A stretch of DNA of 64,000 bases, from NCBI RefSeq assembly GCF_012932795.1, contig NZ_LANA01000001.1, forward strand, positions 482,735 to 546,734, read 5' to 3'. Every line of letters starts with the position of its first letter. Position 1 is the stretch's first letter. Below are positions 52,911 to 62,015 of the stretch, piece after piece. Source of the DNA: Candidatus Pelagibacter communis (GTDB taxonomy: Bacteria > Pseudomonadota > Alphaproteobacteria > Pelagibacterales > Pelagibacteraceae). Under the pieces are notes generated by a model. The model worked only from the letters and a program-made list of their open reading frames with translations, was not told where the DNA came from and did not search any database. The position numbers and the translations under genes are program-made.

Positions 52911-52943
52911 ATAAAAAAAAGTTTTTAAATACTTAAAAACTTT
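52911..52943 (-). terminator. terminator-like hairpin in the leader of the polyamine operon
   Basis: Read on the minus strand, AAAGTTTTTAA (52943-52933), a four-base loop and TTAAAAACTTT (52928-52918) form a perfect 11-bp stem, followed directly by more T residues (a run of eight in total). It sits only 25 bases before the ATG of the decarboxylase and is oriented to stop transcription running into that gene. This is the layout of an attenuator rather than an end-of-gene terminator, since the flanking genes diverge. Confidence 0.55.
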
Positions 52944-52957
52944 CATATAAATTATGC

Positions 52958-52977
52958 AATTAAGGCAATACTTAATT
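52958..52977. repeat. inverted repeat in the speC-type/regA divergent region
   Basis: AATTAAG at 52958-52964 and CTTAATT at 52971-52977 form a perfect 7-base inverted repeat around a six-base loop. On the minus strand it is the middle of three hairpins in the decarboxylase leader. On the plus strand it lies upstream of regA and could instead be a protein-binding palindrome. Confidence 0.45.
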
Positions 52978-52995
52978 AATGTAAAGCAAATAATA

Positions 52996-53022
52996 GGTGT
53001 TGAAATTATGAGATAAAACACC
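52996..53022. repeat. GGTGTT/AACACC inverted repeat upstream of regA
   Basis: GGTGTT at 52996-53001 and AACACC at 53017-53022 are perfect complements around 15 bases. This is the most GC-containing repeat in the gap. It ends 11 bases before the regA ATG, where it could act as an operator or as a hairpin near the start codon. On the minus strand it is the first hairpin of the decarboxylase leader. Confidence 0.4.
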
Positions 53023-53033
53023 ATATTAAATAT

Positions 53034-53597
53034 ATGGTTGAACAGGCTAACTTAAAAAAACTAAGTGATTTTGATAACAAATCGTTATTAATCGTTGATG
53101 ATGACAACCCTTTTAGAGATAGACTGGCTAGGGCAATGATAAATAAAGGTTTTGAGGTTTTTCAAGCTGAAAGTGTACAAAAAGGTATTCAATCAGTTAT
53201 AGAAAATAAACCAGCTTTTGCTGTAGTTGATCTAAGACTAGCAGATGGAAATGGTCTTGAGGTAGTAAAACAAATACAGATTTCTAATCCTACTAGCAGA
53301 ATAATTATGTTAACTGGCTATGGTAACATACCTACAGCTGTAGCAGCGATTAAGGAGGGTGCTATTGATTATCTTGCAAAACCGGCAGATGCAGAAGATG
53401 TTGAAAAGGCATTGTTAGCAGATCCAGAGAAGAGAGCCGAGCCGCCAGAAAATCCTATGTCAGCAGATAGAGTCAAGTGGGAACATATTCATAGAGTTTT
53501 TGAATTATGTAACAGAAATGTTTCTGAAACAGCTAGGAGACTTAAAATGCACAGAAGAACTTTGCAAAGAATTTTATCTAAAAGATCACCTAAATAA
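53034..53597 (+). CDS. regA: response regulator of the RegA/ActR/PrrA family
   Basis: RegA-type regulators control energy and redox genes in alphaproteobacteria. The 187-residue protein has a receiver domain (LLIVDDDNPFRDRLARAM; phosphoacceptor D66 in AVVDLRLADG; KPADAEDVEKAL) and a Fis-type helix-turn-helix at the C-terminus (NVSETARRLKMHRRTLQRIL). The proline-rich linker typical of the family is reduced to EPPENP. No regB sensor or senC gene is present in the window. Its last eight bases overlap bioY on the other strand. Confidence 0.92.
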   Translation: MVEQANLKKLSDFDNKSLLIVDDDNPFRDRLARAMINKGFEVFQAESVQKGIQSVIENKPAFAVVDLRLADGNGLEVVKQIQISNPTSRIIMLTGYGNIPTAVAAIKEGAIDYLAKPADAEDVEKALLADPEKRAEPPENPMSADRVKWEHIHRVFELCNRNVSETARRLKMHRRTLQRILSKRSPK

Positions 53598-54144
53598 ATC
53601 TTCTAATCTCAATAATTTTTTTAGCTAATAGTGCTAATAGGCAAATTTTAAACAATTCAGCTAATAAAAAAGGTGTAACACCTAATGCAAGAATTGGCTT
53701 ATCCCATCCAATTAAAGTTCCAAGCCAAAGTGCCCCAAATATATAAATCGTAGAAACAGAAAATATTAATTTACTAAATACTATTAAAATATTATTTTTT
53801 AGATTTAAGTATCCTGCAAAAAATACAGCAGATAAAAAACCTATTAAATAACCCATTGTTGGTCCGGTAAAGTAAACTAAACCTATACCTTTTTCTGGTG
53901 AATTAGAAAATACTGGTATACCAATAATTCCCTCAAGAAGATAAACTCCTACTGTCGTGAGACCTATTTTATACCCAAAAGCTAATCCTAAAAAGAGGAC
54001 AACAAAGGTCTGCATTGTCATTGGTACAGGATAAAATGGTATTTTTATTTTAGCAGAAACAGTTAAAGCTACTGTTCCTAAAAAAATTAACAAAAATATT
54101 TTTAAGGTTTTTGTAAGTGAGTGCGTTTTTAAAATTTCCATCAA
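53590..54144 (-). CDS. bioY: biotin transporter BioY
   Basis: BioY is the substrate-binding membrane component for biotin uptake. The 184-residue protein has about six hydrophobic segments and the family's AKIKIPFYPVPMTMQTFVVL segment near residue 32, GVYLLEGIIGIPVFS near 66 and GPTMGYLIGFLSA near 93. No bioM or bioN is nearby. The adjacent ABC ATPase is not of the energy-coupling-factor type, so BioY may work alone or use a shared module. Retention suggests dependence on external biotin. Confidence 0.92.
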   Translation of the reverse strand: MMEILKTHSLTKTLKIFLLIFLGTVALTVSAKIKIPFYPVPMTMQTFVVLFLGLAFGYKIGLTTVGVYLLEGIIGIPVFSNSPEKGIGLVYFTGPTMGYLIGFLSAVFFAGYLNLKNNILIVFSKLIFSVSTIYIFGALWLGTLIGWDKPILALGVTPFLLAELFKICLLALLAKKIIEIRRFI

Positions 54145-54174
54145 GTTAAATTTACTATCTATTATTACAATAAT

Positions 54175-55104
54175 CTAGTTTTTTATTAATCTAAGAAAAA
54201 CGTCTTCTAAATCACCATCATCAGTAGATATATCTATAATTTTGACATTATTTTTCTTAATTAGGTTAATTAAATCTTCAATACAAACTTTGCTTTTTTC
54301 ATATGATACACAAATTTCTGTACCCATTTTTGATATTACCTTTAAAGAATCTATATCCTCATCTTTAATATCAATTATTTTATCTGTTTTAAAAATAACT
54401 TTTTTTGTTTGAATCCTATCTAATAGATTTTTAGTACTATCTAAAGCAACTATATTTCCTTTATTAAGAATAGCTATACGGTCACACATTTCCTCGGCTT
54501 CTTCAAGATAATGAGTTGTCAAAATAATAGTTACACCTAGATCATTAAGTAACCTCACATTCCTCCACAAGTTCTGTCTTAACTCTACGTCAACCCCTGC
54601 TGTGGGTTCATCCAAAAAAACTATTGGAGGTTGATGGACTAGAGCTTTAGCCATTAATAGTCTTCTTTTCATTCCACCAGATAAGCTTCTAGCGTAGCTA
54701 TTTGCTTGTTTTTCTAAAGATACTAATTTAAGGATTGTATCTGTAATTCTATCTTTTTCTTTAACCCCATAAAGACCAGCCTGTAATTCCAATAATTTTC
54801 TTGGACTAAAAAATGGGTCAAGATTTACTTCTTGTGGAACTATTCCTACTGAAGCTCTTACCTGCCTAGGGTTTTTGTCCAAGTCAAAACCCCATACATT
54901 TACCATTCCTGCTGTTTTTACTACTGTTCCAGCTAAAATATTTATAAATGTTGTTTTACCAGCACCATTAGGACCAAGAAGACCAAAAATCTCTCCTTCT
55001 TTCACGTCCAAGTTTAAATCATTCAGTGCATAGTTATCTTTAGCTTGGTTACCTGCATAAATTTTTTTTAAGTTTTTAACAGAAAGTATATTTTTTTGCT
55101 TCAT
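54175..55104 (-). CDS. ABC transporter ATP-binding protein, ABC-2 exporter type
   Basis: This 309-residue ATPase has Walker A GLLGPNGAGKTTFINIL near residue 42, the signature LSGGMKRRLLMAKAL near 141, Walker B PIVFLDEPTAGVD near 160, and the switch histidine in ILTTHYLEEAEEMCDR. The C-terminal region of about 80 residues resembles that of exporters such as YadG. No matching permease lies next to it: bioY is 30 bases downstream and polA is divergent. The partner must be encoded elsewhere, and the cargo is unknown. Confidence 0.88.
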   Translation of the reverse strand: MKQKNILSVKNLKKIYAGNQAKDNYALNDLNLDVKEGEIFGLLGPNGAGKTTFINILAGTVVKTAGMVNVWGFDLDKNPRQVRASVGIVPQEVNLDPFFSPRKLLELQAGLYGVKEKDRITDTILKLVSLEKQANSYARSLSGGMKRRLLMAKALVHQPPIVFLDEPTAGVDVELRQNLWRNVRLLNDLGVTIILTTHYLEEAEEMCDRIAILNKGNIVALDSTKNLLDRIQTKKVIFKTDKIIDIKDEDIDSLKVISKMGTEICVSYEKSKVCIEDLINLIKKNNVKIIDISTDDGDLEDVFLRLIKN

Positions 55105-55154
55105 GTAGATTAATACATTTATAGTATTTAAAATAATTAAGATAATATTATTTA

Positions 55155-57929
55155 ATGGATAAAATAAAAAAAACAGATCATTTTTATTTAATAGATGGCT
55201 CTGGTTATATTTTTAGAGCCTACTATGCACTACCACCTTTAACTAGGAAAAGTGACGGTCTTCCTGTAGGCGCAGTCAGTGGCTTTTGTAGCATGTTATT
55301 TAAATTACTAGAAGATTCCAAGTCTAATGAGAATCTTCAAAAGCCAACACACTTTGCTGTAATCTTTGACTCAGCAAGAAAGACTTTTAGAAATGAAATT
55401 TATACAGATTACAAAGCAAATAGATCTGAAGCACCAGATGATTTAGCACCACAATTTGAATACATCAGAAAGTCAGTAGTTGCCTTTAATTTACCATCTG
55501 TCGATCTTCCTAATTACGAAGCAGATGATTTACTAGCTACTTATGCAGAACAAATTTTAGCAAAGGGAGCTAAAGTAACAATAGTATCTTCAGATAAAGA
55601 TTTGATGCAATTGTATAAAAAAAATGTTCGTATATTTGATCCTATGAAAAATAAATTTATAACACCTGAAGATATATTAGCTAAATTTGGTGTGGGACCA
55701 GAAAAAGTAATCGATGTTCAGTCTTTAGCAGGAGATAGTAGTGATAATGTTCCTGGAGTTCCAGGTATAGGAGTTAAAACTGCAGCAGAACTTATCAATA
55801 AGTATGGTACCTTAGAAAAGTTGCTAAAGAGTGCACAAGAAATAAAACAAAATAAAAGAAGAGAAACACTTATAAAAAATAAAGATAAAGCAATTATCAG
55901 TAAAAAATTAGTGACACTAATGAAGAATGCTCCAGTTGAAAAAAAAATAGAAGAATTTGAACTAAAAGAAATTGATAAAGATAAGTTATATAAATTTTTA
56001 AGAGAAATGGAATTTAATAGACTCCTTAGTTCTGTAATTTCAGCTTATGGAGAGCCTGAATTAGGACAAACTGCGTTAGAAACAAAACCTGAGAAAAAAC
56101 AACAAAATATTAATAAAAAAAACTATTATCTAATCACGAATGAAAAAGAAATAGATGAGTGGATTAATGAAGCAGAGGAAGCTGGTGAACTAGCAATTGA
56201 TACTGAAACTAGTTCATTAGATGCACATCAGGCAGATTTAGTTGGTATCTCATTAAGCACAAAAGTAGGTAAAGCCTGCTATATTCCAATAGGTCATAAG
56301 TTTAAAGGATGTTTAAAAAAAGAATCTGTAATTAAAAAGTTAAAACCACTTTTAGAGGACAAGAGTGTAAAAAAAATTGGTCAAAATATTAAATTTGACT
56401 TTATTGTTTTATTTAAACAGGGAATAAACATGAACTCAATGGAAGACACAATGTTGATGTCTTATGTGTTAGATGCTGGAAAAAATAGACATAACATGGA
56501 TACTTTGTCCAAGATTCATCTTCAACATAAAACAATTTCATTTAAAGAAATTGTTGGTACTGGAAAAAAAGAAATAAACTTTAGTGATGTAGAGTTAAAT
56601 AAAGCGATGGAGTATGCTTCTGAAGATGCTGATATCACCTATAGGTTATATAAAATATTTAGCAAAACTTTAAAATTAGAAAAATTAACTAATATTTATG
56701 AAATTTTTGAAAAACCTTTAATTAAAATATTAGCATTTATGGAAATTGAAGGAATAAATATTGACAATAAATTTTTAAAGACTTTATCTGAAAAATTTGG
56801 GAAAAAGATCAGTAGATTAGAAAAAGAAATTTTTAAAATTTCAAAAAAAGAATTTAATATTGCTTCACCAAAACAATTAGGTGAGGTCATTTATAACGAT
56901 TTAAAGATTGCTGTGCTTAAAAAAACCAGAAAAGGAAGCTTTGCAACTAATGCAAGTGTACTTGAAGATCTAGCATTTAAAGGGCATAAATTTCCTCAGT
57001 TAATTCTAAATTGGCGACAGGTATCTAAATTGAAAAATACATACTCAGATGCTTTACCAGAACACATTAATCCTCACACAAAACGAGTACACACTTCATT
57101 CTTGTTAGCAGCAACAACTACAGGAAGACTTGCCTCGAGTGATCCAAATTTACAAAATATTCCTATCAAATCTGAGGATGGTAAGGATATAAGAAAGGCA
57201 TTTACATCTAAAAAAGGATACACATTAATTTCAGCTGATTATAATCAAATTGAAATGAGAATTTTAGCAGATCTTGCAGACGTTAAAGAATTAAAAAAAG
57301 CATTTAAAAATAATGAAGATATTCACTCACTAACAGCTAGCCAAGTATTTGATGTTGATATAAAAAAAGTTGACCAAGATATGAGAAGAAAAGCTAAAGC
57401 AATTAATTTTGGTATTATTTATGGAATTTCTCAATACGGCCTAGCAAAACAAATTAATGTTTCAAATCATGAGGCAGATGAATTTTTAAATGCTTACTTT
57501 TCAAGGTTTCCGGAAATAAAAATTTATATGGATGACACTATTAAATTTTGTAGAAAAAGTGGCTATATAAATAATATTTTTGGACGCAGAACTCATTTTA
57601 ATGGAATTAATGATAAGAATTTTAATGTAAGAAATTTTCAAGAAAGAGCGTCAATAAACGCACCTATACAAGGCTCTGCTTCGGAAATAATGAGACTTGC
57701 AATGATCAGGCTTGATAAAAAATTTGAAAGTTTAAAAAATAATAAGTCAAAAATCTTATTACAAATACATGATGAATTAATTTTTGAAGTTCCAGAAAAA
57801 GAAGTAAAAACTGTTACTAAAATAATTAAAGAAGAAATGACTAGTGTCACAGAAAGTGAATTACACTCATTCTCAACGCCGTTAACAGTAGATGTAAATA
57901 CAGGTGATAATTGGGGAATACTTCACTAA
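55155..57929 (+). CDS. polA: DNA polymerase I
   Basis: PolA fills gaps, removes RNA primers and acts in repair. The 924-residue protein has all three domains. The 5'-3' nuclease domain is at residues 1-300 (LPNYEADDLLATYAEQ, VSSDKDLMQLY, AGDSSDNVPGVPGIG). A 3'-5' exonuclease domain starts near 325 with its catalytic pair D349/E351 in AIDTETSSLD. The polymerase domain from about 520 has TTGRLASSDPNLQNIP, SADYNQIEMRILA, RRKAKAINFGIIYG and LQIHDELIFEVP. The proofreading residues, often lost in other lineages, are kept here. Confidence 0.98.
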   Translation: MDKIKKTDHFYLIDGSGYIFRAYYALPPLTRKSDGLPVGAVSGFCSMLFKLLEDSKSNENLQKPTHFAVIFDSARKTFRNEIYTDYKANRSEAPDDLAPQFEYIRKSVVAFNLPSVDLPNYEADDLLATYAEQILAKGAKVTIVSSDKDLMQLYKKNVRIFDPMKNKFITPEDILAKFGVGPEKVIDVQSLAGDSSDNVPGVPGIGVKTAAELINKYGTLEKLLKSAQEIKQNKRRETLIKNKDKAIISKKLVTLMKNAPVEKKIEEFELKEIDKDKLYKFLREMEFNRLLSSVISAYGEPELGQTALETKPEKKQQNINKKNYYLITNEKEIDEWINEAEEAGELAIDTETSSLDAHQADLVGISLSTKVGKACYIPIGHKFKGCLKKESVIKKLKPLLEDKSVKKIGQNIKFDFIVLFKQGINMNSMEDTMLMSYVLDAGKNRHNMDTLSKIHLQHKTISFKEIVGTGKKEINFSDVELNKAMEYASEDADITYRLYKIFSKTLKLEKLTNIYEIFEKPLIKILAFMEIEGINIDNKFLKTLSEKFGKKISRLEKEIFKISKKEFNIASPKQLGEVIYNDLKIAVLKKTRKGSFATNASVLEDLAFKGHKFPQLILNWRQVSKLKNTYSDALPEHINPHTKRVHTSFLLAATTTGRLASSDPNLQNIPIKSEDGKDIRKAFTSKKGYTLISADYNQIEMRILADLADVKELKKAFKNNEDIHSLTASQVFDVDIKKVDQDMRRKAKAINFGIIYGISQYGLAKQINVSNHEADEFLNAYFSRFPEIKIYMDDTIKFCRKSGYINNIFGRRTHFNGINDKNFNVRNFQERASINAPIQGSASEIMRLAMIRLDKKFESLKNNKSKILLQIHDELIFEVPEKEVKTVTKIIKEEMTSVTESELHSFSTPLTVDVNTGDNWGILH

Positions 57930-57943
57930 ATTAAGAGCATTGC

Positions 57944-57969
57944 CTAAATTAGAACAATTTAGTATTTTT
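57944..57969 (+). terminator. weak terminator-like hairpin after polA
   Basis: CTAAATT (57944-57950), loop AGAAC, and AATTTAG (57956-57962) form a perfect 7-bp stem followed by TATTTTT. It lies in the 50-base gap between polA and chvI. The stem has only one G-C pair, so any terminator activity would be weak, and it could instead be part of the chvI control region. Confidence 0.35.
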
Positions 57970-57979
57970 AAAGTAGTTT

Positions 57980-58687
57980 ATGCACAAACAAACAATAGCA
58001 CTAATAGACGATGATAGAAATATACTTACAAGCATAAGTATAGCACTTGAAAAAGAAGGTTTTAAAGTTCAAACTTATATCGATGGTGAAAGTGCATTAG
58101 TCGGACTAAGCAGAACACCACCCGATCTAGCAGTCATTGATATAAAAATGCCAAAAATGGATGGCGAAGAACTTTTAAAGAGATTAAGAAAAAAAACATC
58201 CCTTCCAGTAATTTTTTTAACATCAAAAGATGATGAGATAGACGAACTACTAGGATTAAAATTAGGTGCAGATGATTTTATTAAAAAATCAGGAGGTTTT
58301 TCTATAAAGGTTTTAATTGAGAGAATTAGAATTCAACTTAGGAAGAAAGATATTAATATAAATCTTGAAGAAACAAAAAATATCATAGCTCACGGTAAAC
58401 TTAAACTTGATCCTTCACAACTGGAGTGTGAGTGGGATAATAAACAGTTACCAGATAAGTTAACAACTACTGAATTTTTGATTGTTAAAGAGCTGGCTAA
58501 GAGACCTGGGATAATTAAAGAAAGAGCTCAATTAATGGACATTGCTTATAGGGAGGATACCGACATAGAAGACAGAACTATAGATAGCCATGTTAAGAGA
58601 ATTAGAAAAAAATTTAAAAAAGTTGACCCTGAGTTTACTGCAATTGAAACAAGATATGGCAGTGGATACAGGTGGAATGTTAATTAA
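57980..58687 (+). CDS. chvI: response regulator ChvI, OmpR family
   Basis: ChvI is the DNA-binding partner of the ChvG sensor and in other alphaproteobacteria controls envelope and acid-stress genes. The 235-residue protein has a receiver domain ([15 protein letters not shown]; phosphoacceptor D54 in [31 protein letters not shown]). A winged-helix domain follows, ending [19 protein letters not shown] and [11 protein letters not shown]. The stop shares one base with the chvG start. Confidence 0.93.
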   Translation: MHKQTIALIDDDRNILTSISIALEKEGFKVQTYIDGESALVGLSRTPPDLAVIDIKMPKMDGEELLKRLRKKTSLPVIFLTSKDDEIDELLGLKLGADDFIKKSGGFSIKVLIERIRIQLRKKDININLEETKNIIAHGKLKLDPSQLECEWDNKQLPDKLTTTEFLIVKELAKRPGIIKERAQLMDIAYREDTDIEDRTIDSHVKRIRKKFKKVDPEFTAIETRYGSGYRWNVN

Positions 58688-60225
58688 TGTTCAGCAATTT
58701 TCTTAAAAGTTTATCTATCTTAAAAAAATTTTTATTTATCAATTTGATAGTTTTTTTAGTTATTGGCAGCTTAACACTTATATATATTGGAAATGTAAAA
58801 CCTAATTTAATAAAGAATAAAAAAAGCAAACATATTCAAATAATAGACAATACAATTGAACATATTTTAAGATTGAATATTAAATTTGAAGAAGAAGATA
58901 TCAGAAGATTTTTATTTTCAACAAGATTTTTATTTCAAAATTTAGATAGAGTTATTTTATTTGATAATCAATATAATTTGGTTGGAGACACGGATACATT
59001 GGATTTAGATCCAAGATCTTTCTCCAATAGACTAGATATAGTCGAACTAGAAATTTTAGATGAAGAAACAAGCAACAAGATCATTGAAAAAAAAGATATA
59101 AATAAAGAAAAAACTGTTTCTATAAAAGATATTTTGACAAATTATTCATGGTCAAAAGATTATGGAAAGCCATTCACCTTTTCACAAGAAGGATATGATA
59201 AATTTTTATTAACAACTGTAAAAAATGTGACAGTTGATGGAAATAACATTGGTTATTTGGCAATATCTGAAAATGCTAACGATATTAGAGCTGCAATTAA
59301 TGAAAGAAAAACTTTTATATTAAGAACAGCAATCTTTGTTGGAATAGTAATCTTTGTATTTTCTTTTGTTTTAAATAGATATTTCCTTAAGCCCATAAAA
59401 AATTTAGTAACTTATACAAAAATAATTAAAGAAAAGAGTAAAAAAAAAACAAATATAAAAGAACTTAAAAGTAGAAATGATGAATTGGGAACATTATCAA
59501 ATTCGCTAGATGACATGACAAATGAACTTCAAAAAAGAATTTCTCATGCTGAAAATTTTTCAACAGATTTAGTTCATGAAATTCGAAATCCATTAACATC
59601 ATTAAAAAGTGCTTCTGAAATTCTACATGAAACAGAAGACCACAAGCAAAGAGCTAAGTTAATTGATATTCTTAATCATGATGTACAAAGAATTGAAAGA
59701 TTAATCACAGATTACTCTCAAATGCTAAAAGATGAAGTTGCTCTAAGTAAAGAAAAAATGAAAAAAATTGACTTAAAAGTAATTGCTAAATCTGTAGTTG
59801 ATGATTTTAACAATATCTATGAAGCAAAAAGAAGTATTCAAATAATTTTGAAAGAATCTAGTAGTCAAGAAGAGTGTTTTATTAACGGAATAGAAAATAG
59901 AATAGAACAAATTATTGCCAATCTATTAGATAATTCAATTTCATTTAGTGAAAACAATAAAAAAATCTTAGTTGAAATTTACAAAGACGATAAAGATAAG
60001 ATTATTTTAAAAGTTATTGATGAAGGTAAAGGCTTTAAAGAAACAAGCACAAAAAAAATATTTGATAGATTTTATAGTAATAGACCTGATAATTTTGGTG
60101 AACACTCAGGTTTAGGCTTAAATATTGTAAAAAATCTAGTGGATTTACATGGTGCAACTATTAATGCATCAAATAACATGACACAAAAGGGTGCAAATGT
60201 AGAAATTATATTTCCAAAAACTTAA
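58687..60225 (+). CDS. chvG: sensor histidine kinase ChvG
   Basis: ChvG is a membrane sensor kinase that phosphorylates ChvI. The 512-residue protein has a transmembrane segment near residues 14-34, a periplasmic domain of about 170 residues, and a second transmembrane segment near 210-230. A HAMP linker and then the kinase follow, with the phosphoacceptor H297 in LVHEIRNPLTSLKSA, the N box in NLLDNSISFS, DEGKGFKE, and GLGLNIVKNLVDLHGA. It is coupled to chvI by a one-base overlap. The signal is not evident from the sequence. Confidence 0.93.
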   Translation: MFSNFLKSLSILKKFLFINLIVFLVIGSLTLIYIGNVKPNLIKNKKSKHIQIIDNTIEHILRLNIKFEEEDIRRFLFSTRFLFQNLDRVILFDNQYNLVGDTDTLDLDPRSFSNRLDIVELEILDEETSNKIIEKKDINKEKTVSIKDILTNYSWSKDYGKPFTFSQEGYDKFLLTTVKNVTVDGNNIGYLAISENANDIRAAINERKTFILRTAIFVGIVIFVFSFVLNRYFLKPIKNLVTYTKIIKEKSKKKTNIKELKSRNDELGTLSNSLDDMTNELQKRISHAENFSTDLVHEIRNPLTSLKSASEILHETEDHKQRAKLIDILNHDVQRIERLITDYSQMLKDEVALSKEKMKKIDLKVIAKSVVDDFNNIYEAKRSIQIILKESSSQEECFINGIENRIEQIIANLLDNSISFSENNKKILVEIYKDDKDKIILKVIDEGKGFKETSTKKIFDRFYSNRPDNFGEHSGLGLNIVKNLVDLHGATINASNNMTQKGANVEIIFPKT

Positions 60226-60268
60226 TGATAAGTTGATTAATAAAATTTTTATTATATAAAGCCGTCCA

Positions 60269-61555
60269 ATGGAAGATTTTAAAGTTAAAGATATATCACT
60301 TGCAGAATTTGGCAGAAAAGAAATTTCTATAGCTGAAAGTGAAATGCCAGGACTAATGGCATTGAGAGAAGAATATTCTGGAAAAACACCTTTAAAGGGA
60401 GCAAAAATTTTAGGATGTCTTCATATGACAATCCAAACAGCAGTTTTAATTGAAACTCTAGTGGATCTTGGGGCAGAAGTTAGATGGTCATCTTGTAATA
60501 TTTTTTCTACACAGGATCATGCAGCAGCAGCAATAGCTAAAGCAGGAATAGCAGTTTTTGCTTGGAAAGGTGAAACTGAAGAGGAAGCTGTATGGTGTAT
60601 AAGACAAACAATCGTAGGAAAAAAAGATTGGAAAGCAAACATGTTATTGGATGATGGTGGTGATTTAACCGCAATGATGCATAGTGATTACAAGGATTTA
60701 CTAAAAGAAGTAAAAGGAGTTTCAGAAGAAACAACAACAGGAATTAAAGCATTAAATAAAATGGAAAAAGATGGATCTTTATTAATCCCAGCAATTAATG
60801 TTAATGACTCAGTTACAAAATCTAAATTTGATAATTTATATGGATGTAGAGAAAGTTTAGTAGATGGAATTAGAAGAGCAACAGACGTTATGATGTCAGG
60901 TAAAGTTGCAATTGTTGCTGGTTTTGGTGATGTTGGCAAAGGTAGTGCTGCATCTTTAAGACAAAGTGGTGCGAGAGTAATGGTTACAGAAGCAGATCCA
61001 ATTTGTGCACTTCAAGCAGCAATGGAAGGCTATGAGGTAGTTTTAATGGATGAGGCAATAAGTAAAGCAGATATAGTAGTTACAGCCACAGGCAACATAG
61101 ACATTGTAACTGCAGACCATATGAGAAGTATGAAGGATAGAGCAATATTATGTAACATAGGGCATTTTGATAATGAGATTCAGGTGGATGCTCTAAAAAA
61201 TTACAAATGGACAGAGGTTAAACCAGAAGTAGATGAAATAGAATTAGTTGATGGAAAAAGAATTATTCTATTAGCAAAGGGTAGACTGGTTAATTTAGGA
61301 TGTGCAACTGGACACCCAAGTTTTGTAATGAGCGCATCATTTACAAATCAAGTTATGGCTCAAATAGAGCTTTGGAATAATCACAAAAATTATGAAAATA
61401 AAGTCTATGTACTTCCAAAGAACTTAGATGAAAAAGTTGCAATGTTACATTTAAAAAAAGTAGGTGCAAAACTTACAAAATTATCAAAAGACCAAGCTGA
61501 TTACATAAGTGTTGAAACAGAAGGTCCATTCAAGCCTGATGCTTATCGCTACTAA
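60269..61555 (+). CDS. ahcY: adenosylhomocysteinase
   Basis: AhcY splits S-adenosylhomocysteine into adenosine and homocysteine, relieving product inhibition of methyltransferases and returning homocysteine to methionine synthesis. The 428-residue protein has the family's [20 protein letters not shown] near residue 48, [17 protein letters not shown] near 73, the NAD fold [16 protein letters not shown] near 216, and the C-terminal PFKPDAYRY. No SAH or SAM riboswitch motif is seen in the 43-base gap upstream. The tsaE gene starts inside its last codons. Confidence 0.98.
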   Translation: MEDFKVKDISLAEFGRKEISIAESEMPGLMALREEYSGKTPLKGAKILGCLHMTIQTAVLIETLVDLGAEVRWSSCNIFSTQDHAAAAIAKAGIAVFAWKGETEEEAVWCIRQTIVGKKDWKANMLLDDGGDLTAMMHSDYKDLLKEVKGVSEETTTGIKALNKMEKDGSLLIPAINVNDSVTKSKFDNLYGCRESLVDGIRRATDVMMSGKVAIVAGFGDVGKGSAASLRQSGARVMVTEADPICALQAAMEGYEVVLMDEAISKADIVVTATGNIDIVTADHMRSMKDRAILCNIGHFDNEIQVDALKNYKWTEVKPEVDEIELVDGKRIILLAKGRLVNLGCATGHPSFVMSASFTNQVMAQIELWNNHKNYENKVYVLPKNLDEKVAMLHLKKVGAKLTKLSKDQADYISVETEGPFKPDAYRY

Positions 61556-62015
61556 TAGTAGTAAAATAGATATCTCCTTAGAAGTTAAGACAGCTGAACT
61601 AGCAAAAAGTTTTTCAAAAATACTAAAAAAAGGTGACATAGTATTTTTTCATGGTGAAATTGGAGTAGGAAAGACAACTTTTATAAGATATTTAGTAAAC
61701 TATCTTCAAACAGACAATCATCTAATTCAAACAGAAGTTACAAGTCCTACATTTAACTTAGTAAACGAATATGATGTGGGAGTTTTTACAATTCAACACT
61801 ATGATTTATATAGACTAACAAATAGTCAAGAAACAAAAAATATTGGATTATTTGAAAATCAAAAAGAAATCTTAACATTAATCGAATGGCCTGAAAAAAT
61901 AGATAATAAAATAGATAATAAAATTGATTTATTCTTTGAATATGAAGAAAATATGAACAAAAAATTTTTAACAATTAAAGGTATAAGTAATAAAATATTA
62001 AATGAGATCAGTTAA
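61539..62015 (+). CDS. tsaE: tRNA threonylcarbamoyladenosine biosynthesis ATPase TsaE
   Basis: TsaE is the ATPase that assists TsaB/TsaD in making t6A37 on ANN-decoding tRNAs. The P-loop is [16 protein letters not shown], and [12 protein letters not shown] and HYDLYRL are family motifs. The frame is open to an ATG at 61509, but the ATG at 61539 gives 158 residues, nearer the usual length, and an overlap of only 17 bases with ahcY. A short tandem repeat encodes IDNK twice near the C-terminus. The next gene overlaps it by 14 bases, the tsaE-amgK-murU order known from other alphaproteobacteria. Confidence 0.88.
   Translation: MLIATNSSKIDISLEVKTAELAKSFSKILKKGDIVFFHGEIGVGKTTFIRYLVNYLQTDNHLIQTEVTSPTFNLVNEYDVGVFTIQHYDLYRLTNSQETKNIGLFENQKEILTLIEWPEKIDNKIDNKIDLFFEYEENMNKKFLTIKGISNKILNEIS

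Noticed and set aside
55105..55154. Regulatory structure in the gap between the ABC ATPase gene and polA
   Set aside because: The 50 bases are very AT-rich, with no clear promoter pair or inverted repeat beyond what such composition gives by chance.
60226..60268. SAM or SAH riboswitch before ahcY
   Set aside because: The 43-base gap lacks the conserved blocks of known SAM and SAH aptamers and is too short for most of them.
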